Of a stretch of DNA of 37,049 nt, positions 30,461 to 37,049 are shown piece by piece. The DNA is from DTYU01 sp040757355 (GTDB taxonomy: Bacteria > Bacillota > Desulfotomaculia > Desulfotomaculales > Ammonificaceae), in contig JBFLWY010000028.1 of the NCBI GenBank assembly GCA_040757355.1, positions 1 to 37,049 of the forward strand. Reading direction: 5' to 3'. Made by a program: the position numbers and the translations under genes. Each line of letters opens with the position of its first letter. Position 1 is the stretch's first letter. The notes beneath the pieces were generated by a model. The model was given only the letters and a program-made list of their open reading frames with translations. It was not told the DNA's origin and did no database searches.

Positions 30461-32273
30461 GCAAAAACCCTTACCTTGAGATAGCCAGGTGCCACGAGGT
30501 TTTTTGCCTGCAACGGGTCGGCGTACCAGAAGATTGTGATCCGCCGGTTCGTGGGGTCGAACTCGATGCGCCTGACGAAAGTCCTGATGAAATCGCGGCG
30601 CTCGCGGTTGGAGCCGTTCCCTCAATTTCCTTCCGGCGCACCTCGATCGCCTCGTTATACAGATCAACGTTTGTGCCCCGCGCCACCGCCGCCACCAGGT
30701 TATCAATCTCCCGCTTCTTGTCAGTGATTGCCTTTTCCACCGCTCTCACTGCTTTTCGGTACTGCACTGTTTCGGCCTCGATGGCCTTAGCAACCTGCTG
30801 CACGAGCGCATCAATTTCTTGAGGTCCAAACCTCTCCCGGATGCAATTAACGATCTCACCCTCGATCCACTCCTTGGGGATTTTTACATCATAGCAAGCA
30901 CCTTTGCCCTGGTAGGTTACGGTTCCGCAGCGGTATTTTGAAATATACCTCCCGCTTTTGATATAACTGGCCATCCGTCCCCCACAGGCAGTACATACAA
31001 AGAAGTCTTCACCATCAAGGTTCTTGCCCGTGAGAAGCCAAGGGCTGTCATGCAATCGCGGCGGTATCCGTGAATAATGCTTCTGACCACAAACTTCTCG
31101 GGCCAGGCGAGCTTCTTCTTCAGTAATAATAGCGGGATGCGCGTTGGGAACCATCACCCATTCGTCCCGCGGCTTTAAGCGCCTGCCTATCGCCTTCCGG
31201 TCCTCCCTGTTCCAAAAGGCGTAGCCCGCTGCCTGAAGCAGCCGGTCTTCCCGGAATAACTCGGTGATGAAACTTACACATATGGGACGCCCCTCCGGGC
31301 TGCGGATCCCCATATTGTTCAAGTGCTCAACAATCTTTACGTGGGACATCCGCCGTTTTATCTTCAATTCCACTACGATATACCGCAAGATTTCCGCCCA
31401 CTCGGGGTCGGGTTCCCAAAGTTGCTTTAAAATCGGCACCTCGCGGGGATCTACACCCCGCTGCACCCGAATGTTCCGGTATCCTGCTGGCGCTCGGCCT
31501 CCGTTTTTGTAACACCACCCGGTCTCCGGGTCACGTAGCGCGACAGCGCCGGAATTTTGCCCCATAAGCGGCTTAGCATCAACCAACGCCCCGGCTATGG
31601 CGTTTATCTGCTCCGCACCAAGCAGAACATTCTTTGTCTGACGGCGGATATGCCAGGCAAGACCCATCCCGCTTTCGAACACCGGCATGGAACATTCCTC
31701 GACCCTGAGCCACTTCGCCCTCGTGAAGAGCACCACCGGGAAAAGCCACGCCTCTATCTCGGCCGGTATTCTGTCGCCCAATGTATTTTCCAGCCACTCC
31801 TTAAAAAGGCGCACGTGCCGCTTGTTTTGTTTGGTCGGGCTCTCACACCGTACCCATGAGCTACCTTCCTTACGCCTCCAGTTGTCTTTATACCCCGAGA
31901 AAGCCCCTTCCCAGGCTTTGGTCTCTATGAGGCAGACTCCCGGCGGCCCAATCAGGATATGGTCTACCTGGATAAACTCGTCGGGCTTTGGTTCCAAAAC
32001 CACGTCGTTGACCAGCACCCAATCTTTGGACAGAAAAAGCCAAAAGTTAAAAGCCGCCCGGTCCTCTCCGCCTTCACCCCGGTTGCTATCCCGGCGCTGC
32101 CGCATCTCAAAAGCTAAATCCGCCACCGGCTTCAGCGCCCAGGAGATCCAGGAAGGAAGCTCCTCATCAATCCGGTTGCGCCTCTTTTCTTTCTCGCGGG
32201 CTACCTTCTCTTTTATCTTTTGGCGGAAAAGTTCTTTAATTTCCTTGTTCTGGCGCATCACCCGTGCCGGCAC
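30439..32273 (-). CDS. NERD-domain / serine-recombinase C-terminal fusion (frameshift near its end)
   Basis: GTG at 32273 with GGGAGG. Residues 1-70 are charged. About 75-215 is a NERD nuclease-related domain (LVNDVVL, VDHILIGPPGVCLIETKAW, then W and K motifs). About 240-395 is a Recombinase domain of large serine recombinases (GRAPAGYRNI, MSHVKIVEHLNNMGIRSPEG, HPAIITEEEA). The zinc ribbon (FVCTACGGRM ... YRCG ... C) and a coiled coil follow. The N-terminal resolvase domain with the catalytic Ser is absent; NERD replaces it. At about 30620 one G seems missing: the open frame ends in nonsense at 30471, but the -1 frame continues with the family-typical RRDFIRTFVRRIEFD and stops at 30439, inside tRNA-Leu. 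Confidence 0.82.
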
Positions 32274-32289
32274 CGTGTTTCCTCCCGGA

Positions 32290-32412
32290 TTAAACCTTCA
32301 GATAGGCCGCCAGCGCCGCCATAATCCGCTTCTCCCGCGCCTGTAAAAAGCCTTCGTAATCATCTCTTTCCATAGCCGCCAGCGCCGCCTCGTCAATCAG
32401 ATGGTTAGCCAT
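32290..32412 (-). CDS. 40-residue protein upstream of the recombinase
   Basis: The ATG at 32412 gives MANHLIDEAALAAMERDDYEGF...LAAYLKV and stops 16 nt before the recombinase GTG. Ala-rich, helical and acidic/basic balanced. A purine-rich AGGAAA precedes the start. Short helical frames often precede recombinases in such elements, so a real small gene is plausible; function unknown. Confidence 0.55.
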   Translation of the reverse strand: MANHLIDEAALAAMERDDYEGFLQAREKRIMAALAAYLKV

Positions 32413-32489
32413 GATTTCCTGTTTCCTGTCAGACGGAACCAACTTGGCCAGGTACTTTTACTATAAACCCAAAAGAAAAGAGTGGATTT

Positions 32490-33949
32490 ATGGGATATAT
32501 AGAAGGCCACGACAGAAATCAGATAATCCTTTTCCCGGAAAGCATTGATGATTACATAAGAGACGACAGCCCTGTCCGGGTAATAGATGAGTATGTAGAG
32601 CAACTCGACATAGAAGCGCTCGGTTTCAAGCAAGCCGTCTGTCCCTCACTGGGAAGGCCGCCGTATAACCCAAAAGACATGTTGAAGCTTTACCTGTACG
32701 GGTAACAGGACGCGTTCATCCCGGAGGCTCGAACACGAAGCATCAAGGAATATAGAAGTAATCTGGCTTCTCAAGAAACTAAAACCCGATTTCAAGACCA
32801 TAGCCGACTTTAGAAAGGATAACAAAAAAGCGCTGAAAAAAGTATTCAGGGATTTCACCGGGCTTTGCGATGAATGGGGTTTGTTCGGTAAGGAACTGGT
32901 GGCAATCGACGGCTCAAAGTTTCGCGCCTGCAATGCCAAAAGAAACAACTACAGCGTAAACAAACTGGACAGACACATAAAACACGTTGACCAAAAGATA
33001 GACAAGTATATGCAGGAACTCGATGAGGGGGATATCGCCGAAGCCTGCGACCGGAAGCCCGATGCGGCAGAAATAAAGCAAAGGATACAAGAGCTTCGCG
33101 AGCGTAAGAAAACATTTGAACAATACAAGAAGCAACTTAAAGAAAGCGGTGAAAACGAAATATCGACCACAGACCCTGATGCCCGGCTCATGTGCAACAA
33201 CAACAATAACGTAGATGTAAGCTATAACGTCCAAACGACGGTAGATTCCAAGCACAAACTAATAGCCGATTTCAAAGTCACCCAGAAGCCGAACGACTTG
33301 GGCGAACTTGACAATATGGCCCTTAGAGCAAAGAAGCTCTTTGGCGGCAAAGAATTCGAAGTATTGGCAGACAAGGGTTACTACAAAGCCGAAGACCTAA
33401 AGAAATGCGTCAAAAACGGTATAACCCCTTACGTCACCAAGCAAGTATATTCGAACGGAACCGGAGACAAAGACTTCTATACCGACAAGTTCAAATACGA
33501 TAAAGATAAAAAAGTCTATATATGCCCTGTAGGAAAAGAGCTTTACTATTACAGAGACAGAAAAAAGGGGAATGTCGTAATAGGCCACGAATACCGGAAC
33601 TACGAAGCCTGTAGGGGTTGTGAGTTCAAGAATAGCTGCACTAGAAGCGCAAAAGGCAGGAGTATATACCGGCATGTCGATCAGGATTTTCTCGACACAA
33701 TTGACTTGCAGACAGAGTTGAATATGGACAAATACAAACTACGGCAGATGATTGTAGAGCACCCGTTCGGTACCATAAAACGAAGCTGGGGAGCTTATTA
33801 CTTTTTGACCAAAAGAAAGATCTCGGTCAGCGCTGAGATTGCGCTGTCGTTTCTGGCATATAACCTGNNNNNNNNNNNNNNNNAGCATCCTTGGAAACCA
33901 AGAAATATTGAGAAGATTGAGGGAAAGAAGGAAGCCGGTACTGGTATAA
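32490..33949 (+). pseudogene. IS1182-family transposase, frameshifted and gapped
   Basis: The first 71 codons (MGYIEGHDRNQIILFPESIDDYI ... LKLYLYG) are the standard IS1182 N-terminus. The frame then stops near 32703. Shifted by +1, the reading continues with SSRRLEHEASRN and VAIDGSKFRACNAK (first DDE Asp), VLADKGYY (second Asp) and VEHPFGTIKRSWG (Glu) up to the N-run at 33868. After the gap SILGNQEILRRLRERRKP ends at TAA 33947. All three catalytic acids survive, but the frame break near 32700 should inactivate it unless it is an assembly artefact. Relatively AT-rich compared with its neighbours. Confidence 0.88.
33868..33883. other. Run of 16 Ns (assembly gap)
   Basis: Scaffold gap inside the transposase. 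The flanking frames differ (33865 versus 33884), so the real gap is not a simple 16-nt in-frame piece. Gaps in multicopy IS elements usually reflect repeat collapse. Confidence 0.95.
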
Positions 33950-33974
33950 GGTACCGGTTTCTTTTTTGTTTTTA
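33935..33974 (+). terminator. Intrinsic terminator of the IS element
   Basis: CCGGTAC (33935-33941) and GTACCGG (33951-33957) form a 7-bp stem followed by a long T-rich run (33958-33974). The transposase stop codon lies in the loop. Confidence 0.8.
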
Positions 33975-34003
33975 AAATTGAGATCAAAAAGGACCCATTC
34001 TAT

Positions 34004-34079
34004 TGACAGGGGCTGGGACAGGGACCGTCTGCGGTAGAATATCTGAATGATTTTTCACACGGTCTGCTGTCCCCTGTCA
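34004..34079. repeat. Inverted repeat downstream of the IS
   Basis: TGACAGGGG (34004-34012) and CCCCTGTCA (34071-34079), with further partial pairing of GGGACAG and CTGTCCC. Resembles the palindromes used by REP-associated or IS200/IS605-type transposases; no such gene is present. Confidence 0.5.
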
Positions 34080-34126
34080 CAACTGTCACACAAAAGCCTT
34101 GTCACTGCTGGGCTGCGGCGATTTTT

Positions 34127-34155
34127 TTGTTAAAATCACGTGGTATCAGTTAAAA
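34127..34155 (+). promoter_or_regulatory. Possible promoter of the CBM25 gene
   Basis: TTGTTA (34127-34132), 17-nt spacer, TTAAAA (34150-34155). Moderate match only. Confidence 0.35.
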
Positions 34156-34256
34156 CAAGATTTAAGGTTTGGTCGTAAATTTCCCCAAGTATTTTTGCCG
34201 GAGGGCGGCGCTAATAGAAATAAGGTTTAAATATTTCGCTTGGAGGAGGTTAATAA

Positions 34257-34574
34257 ATGTTTATAGCCAACGGTAAACATGTTCTGGACCAGCGCGTCGA
34301 CGTTTCGCCGTCGCCGGCAATTAAAGGCAGAGACGTTTTTATCCGTTACGACGGCCTTCTCAAGAACAGCGGCGCCGACCGCGTATTCTGCTACTACGGA
34401 TACGACGGTTGGAAAAACACCAGTATGGCCGAGATGAGGCGCGAACACGACGGCAGTTTCGCGGTATCCCTGCCCGCACACGGCAATGCGGAAATGAATT
34501 TCTGTTTCAAAGACAGCGCAGCCAACTGGGATAATAACGCGGGCTGGAACTGGCTCACCGACATCAGGTACTAA
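34257..34574 (+). CDS. Stand-alone CBM25 carbohydrate-binding protein
   Basis: 105 residues, ATG with GGAGGAGG. Nearly the whole protein is one CBM25 (starch-type carbohydrate-binding) domain: VFIRYDGLL, SGADRVFCYYGYDGWKN, MRREHDGSFAVSLPA, AEMNFCFKDSAANWDNN-GWNW, with the conserved aromatic and Asn residues that line the sugar site. No signal peptide, no catalytic domain and no enzyme alongside, so it is probably cytoplasmic, perhaps glycogen-associated. A monocistronic unit with its own terminator. Confidence 0.88.
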   Translation: MFIANGKHVLDQRVDVSPSPAIKGRDVFIRYDGLLKNSGADRVFCYYGYDGWKNTSMAEMRREHDGSFAVSLPAHGNAEMNFCFKDSAANWDNNAGWNWLTDIRY

Positions 34575-34598
34575 GAGAAAATTCTACGCCCGAAAAGG

Positions 34599-34633
34599 CA
34601 CGCACATTCAGTTAGGTGCGTGTCTTTTTTTTT
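34599..34633 (+). terminator. Intrinsic terminator of the CBM25 gene
   Basis: CACGCAC (34599-34605) pairs with GTGCGTG (34616-34622), followed by TCTTTTTTTTT. Confidence 0.88.
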
Positions 34634-34916
34634 AACACTCATCCGTCGCAAAAGGTTTTAAGGAGTTATTTGATCTGTCAAAGCCCTAAAGTATCATCTT
34701 TTTTCTTCCGAAATTTACATTATAGATGTTTTTAAGGCTATGCGGAAACGATTCACCGTTCCATGTATAAGTCCGGTGTGTGTTCCAGGAACCTATAAGC
34801 TATAGTTGGCTAAACAGCCGACCTTCTGGGGGGGGTGAAAGGGGCGGGATGTCAGTGAGTAAATGTTAGTGAGTATAAGATGCTCCATCGACTTTTGAAA
34901 GGAGGGTGTCCGGCGG
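34634..34916. other. Leader region of the right-edge surface gene
   Basis: AT-rich at first, then GC-rich with a G-run (about 34829-34836). The ribosome site GGAGGG lies 12 nt before the ATG. No riboswitch class or promoter recognised with confidence. Confidence 0.4.
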
Positions 34917-37049
34917 ATGTTTAAAGTGAAAAGCGGCGTGCTGAAGCCGCTTGTGATCTTTCTTTTGTCTCTGGTGTGCATGGCGGCTCCCGGCGCCGCT
35001 CTCGCAACATGGACAATCACTTCCGGCACAACGGTTGGCGATTTGACGTATTTGAACAACCTTTCTGCTGTCACCGGTACTTATTCTGATGGTACCTCTT
35101 GCACTGTCGTTTACGGGGCGGTGTACGACGGAGGCAGCCCCGTATCTGACTGGAAATGGAATTCCGTCACTTCCGGCGCTACAGTGGATTGGAGCCTGGA
35201 CTTTTCGGGCACCTCAATAGGTGATTCAGTTTATGCCTTTAACCTGATAGCCTATAATACCTACCCTGATCAGCCGATTGATTTCACTACACAGACCTTC
35301 GTTTATGACACAACTCCGCCTGCAATCGTCTCATGCCAGGCAAACCCGAACGTAAAGGTTAAAAACGCGCCGCCCGACAACAATGTGACTTTAGAGGTAT
35401 ATGCCAGCGATGAATTGAGCCCCATAGAGGACGATGATTTCGTCCTAAGCGGGATCAGCGCTTACTCCTCGATCGTTGTGACGGACGGTAGCATCAAGGG
35501 CAAGATCTGGACCATTGATACGAGCGGGATGGAGCCCGGGCAATACCCCGTAACGGTGACGGTTTACGACGCCGCAGGGAACTATGTAGAATCTAATCTA
35601 AACATAACCGTCCTGAGTGTTGAACTGGGCGGCAACGGGGACACCGACGCCGATCACATCTATTATTATCGTTCCCCGGGTGTATCTGATACACTATCCT
35701 TTACGGTGTACGGTCTGCCGGCCGGAAATTACAGCGTGGCTTTCGGCAGGGAGGATTTCGGCAGTTTCACTACAAGCGATGTCGTCTACGGCTGTGCAAC
35801 CAATGCCTGGCGGCTTGTCGGAACCCCGAGCGGCGGCGGTATCGCTTTCACCACACCCATTATTAATACTGATCAAAACAGTGCGGAAGGCGGTCCCCGC
35901 CCGGTGGCCGTACAGGTTTACGACGACAGTACGGGAGAGCCCGTTGGAGAGCCTTTCCCTCTTGTCAGCGGATCGGGCGATTTGGACATCGTTCTGGTAA
36001 ACATGGATCTTGAACCGCCCGATTCTGAAAAGGCGTTGTTCCCCGGAGGATGGCCGTTCCTATCGGGGCCTCCGGTCAAATCACGCCCGGCATTTGACAC
36101 GTCCGGCCTCAATATGAAACAGATGAACGCCGACGCGCCGGTAGCCTTTATCATCTATCAACCCGACTTTATGCCGGGAGGTTATCGGGCCGTGGGTGAG
36201 ATCGAGTTCGCCCAGTATGAAGCAGGTGTGCAGGATTGCATCGACTTCTTGGAAGGCGCCGGCCCAAACAGCGCGCCGAAGATATGCAGTGTTTTCAAGG
36301 CCATGGGTATGGCCTTCGCCTCAGGAGAACCCTCGGTGAGCGTTCACGTTTATACCGATCCGGCGCTCCAGGCCGAAGCGCAAGACTACCTGAGCGACAA
36401 GAAAGCAACGATCAGGTTGTTTAACATCAAAGAAAAATTCGCTGACTGGGTGGCCAATTTCAGTGACGAGCAGTTGGCAGGGCCCATAACCCTGAATGAA
36501 ACTATACTTAATGTTTCTTCTGTTTACGATGACGGCGTCACGGCGGCCCCTAACCTGGTTAACTGGGGAACAGCCACCTTCGTATACGGTGAGAACAACG
36601 GTACCTTGACTCTTCCGGTCGCGCACTTCACCGAATACGAGATCGCACCTGATGTTTCCCTGAGCAACCTGACCATCAGTTCCGGCAGTTTGACTCCGGC
36701 TTTTGATCCCGACGTTACCAGTTACACCGCAGCCGTCGCTAACAGCGTGAGCACCCTCAACGTCACGCCGGCTGTGGCGGCCGGGAACCTGGCGATTACG
36801 GTAAATGGTAACGCTGTTGCAAGCGGTTCGGCACAAGGAGTCAGCCTGAATGTCGGCAGCAACACAATTACCGTGGTCGTGACAGGTGAAGGAGATTCCA
36901 CCAAAACCTACACTCTGACCGTGACCAGAGCTTCTGCAGACAGCGGTGGCGGCGGCTCGAGTCCGACACAGCAAACCCAACCGACACCGACGACATCTAC
37001 GGGAGTAGTTGCACCGACATTGAGCACAACGCCGGATGGCGACACCAAC
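34917..37049 (+). CDS. Secreted beta-sandwich surface protein with a cadherin-like domain (C-terminus beyond window)
   Basis: 711 codons without a stop to the right edge. ATG with GAAAGGAGGG, spacer 12 nt. Signal peptide LVIFLLSLVCMAAPGAALA, cleavage near residue 30. Residues about 30-230 are beta-rich, Ig-like (DTTPPAIVSC, YPVTVTVYDAAGNY). A middle region of about 230-570 is unrecognised. About 575-665 is a cadherin-like beta-sandwich domain (Cadherin-like/PF12733 type): LSNLTISSGSLTPAFDPDVTSY ... TYTLTVTRA. A Gly/Ser then Thr/Pro-rich linker reaches the edge. Such linkers usually lead to SLH or stalk domains, so the missing C-terminus is probably a wall anchor; that is inference. Confidence 0.82.
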   Translation, partial: MFKVKSGVLKPLVIFLLSLVCMAAPGAALATWTITSGTTVGDLTYLNNLSAVTGTYSDGTSCTVVYGAVYDGGSPVSDWKWNSVTSGATVDWSLDFSGTSIGDSVYAFNLIAYNTYPDQPIDFTTQTFVYDTTPPAIVSCQANPNVKVKNAPPDNNVTLEVYASDELSPIEDDDFVLSGISAYSSIVVTDGSIKGKIWTIDTSGMEPGQYPVTVTVYDAAGNYVESNLNITVLSVELGGNGDTDADHIYYYRSPGVSDTLSFTVYGLPAGNYSVAFGREDFGSFTTSDVVYGCATNAWRLVGTPSGGGIAFTTPIINTDQNSAEGGPRPVAVQVYDDSTGEPVGEPFPLVSGSGDLDIVLVNMDLEPPDSEKALFPGGWPFLSGPPVKSRPAFDTSGLNMKQMNADAPVAFIIYQPDFMPGGYRAVGEIEFAQYEAGVQDCIDFLEGAGPNSAPKICSVFKAMGMAFASGEPSVSVHVYTDPALQAEAQDYLSDKKATIRLFNIKEKFADWVANFSDEQLAGPITLNETILNVSSVYDDGVTAAPNLVNWGTATFVYGENNGTLTLPVAHFTEYEIAPDVSLSNLTISSGSLTPAFDPDVTSYTAAVANSVSTLNVTPAVAAGNLAITVNGNAVASGSAQGVSLNVGSNTITVVVTGEGDSTKTYTLTVTRASADSGGGGSSPTQQTQPTPTTSTGVVAPTLSTTPDGDTN

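Larger units (their letters stand above)
32490..33974 (+). mobile_element. IS1182-family insertion sequence
   Basis: Minimal extent from transposase start to terminator. I could not identify matching terminal inverted repeats, so the true ends are not set; the left boundary may lie between 32413 and 32489, next to the recombinase operon. Confidence 0.6.

Noticed and set aside
1..37049. CRISPR array, rRNA, tmRNA or phage module
   Set aside because: No regularly spaced repeats, no rRNA-like blocks, and no capsid, terminase or tail genes seen on either strand.

Overview
The window reads as a chromosomal stretch of a GC-rich, spore-former-type Clostridia (Firmicutes), most like the Pelotomaculum/Desulfotomaculum group. 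The signs are strong GGAGG ribosome sites with frequent GTG/TTG starts, extended -10 promoters, several secreted proteins carrying copper-amine-oxidase-N (stalk) domains, an SLH-anchored protein, a Mut7-C RNase and a lipoprotein VanX-type dipeptidase. This assignment is inference; there is no rRNA or other direct marker.

Layout. 1-2795 (minus) is the bulk of a CHASE4-like/HAMP/PAS sensor histidine kinase running off the left edge. 3.2-5.4 kb (minus) holds an alanyl-tRNA-synthetase-like protein and a ubiquitin-fold/Mut7-C RNase. 5.7-6.5 kb is a GAF-LuxR regulator broken by a frameshift. It is divergent from a stalk-domain protein (6.7 kb) and a 960-residue SLH surface protein (7.5-10.4 kb). 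10.4-11.9 kb (minus) is an HTH regulator facing a co-directional cluster (12.1-21.4 kb): a small PH-like protein, two polytopic membrane proteins, a 1477-residue secreted protein, a 352-residue soluble protein, a lipoprotein, and a secreted HExxH/stalk-domain protein. A perfect 18-bp palindrome lies between regulator and cluster. This cluster has no name I can attach and is the best candidate here for an undescribed cell-surface system.

21.6-24 kb is a toxin-antitoxin patch (AbrB/RelE pair, RHH antitoxin with a severed PIN toxin) containing a 123-bp palindromic element. 24.3-27.1 kb encodes a secreted zinc phospholipase C/P1-nuclease-type enzyme with Ig-like, FN3 and stalk domains. Its leader and the scrap after its stop are copies of the leader and the SLH tail of the 6.6-10.4 kb locus. 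The Mut7-C/ferritin junction is also duplicated at 5.3 and 27.5 kb, each copy keeping the gene the other has lost. The window therefore contains an old ~20-kb duplication or shuffling of surface-protein loci.

27.8-30 kb (minus) has a ferritin-like protein, a dead higBA pair and the VanX-like lipoprotein. 30.4-32.4 kb is tRNA-Leu(GAG), with a NERD-recombinase fusion whose repaired reading frame ends inside the tRNA. 32.5-34 kb is a decayed IS1182-family element with an assembly gap of Ns. 34.3 kb is a stand-alone CBM25 protein. 34.9 kb to the right edge is a secreted cadherin-like beta-sandwich protein.

Several genes carry single-base frameshifts or a nonsense codon. The sequence cannot tell real decay from draft-assembly error.
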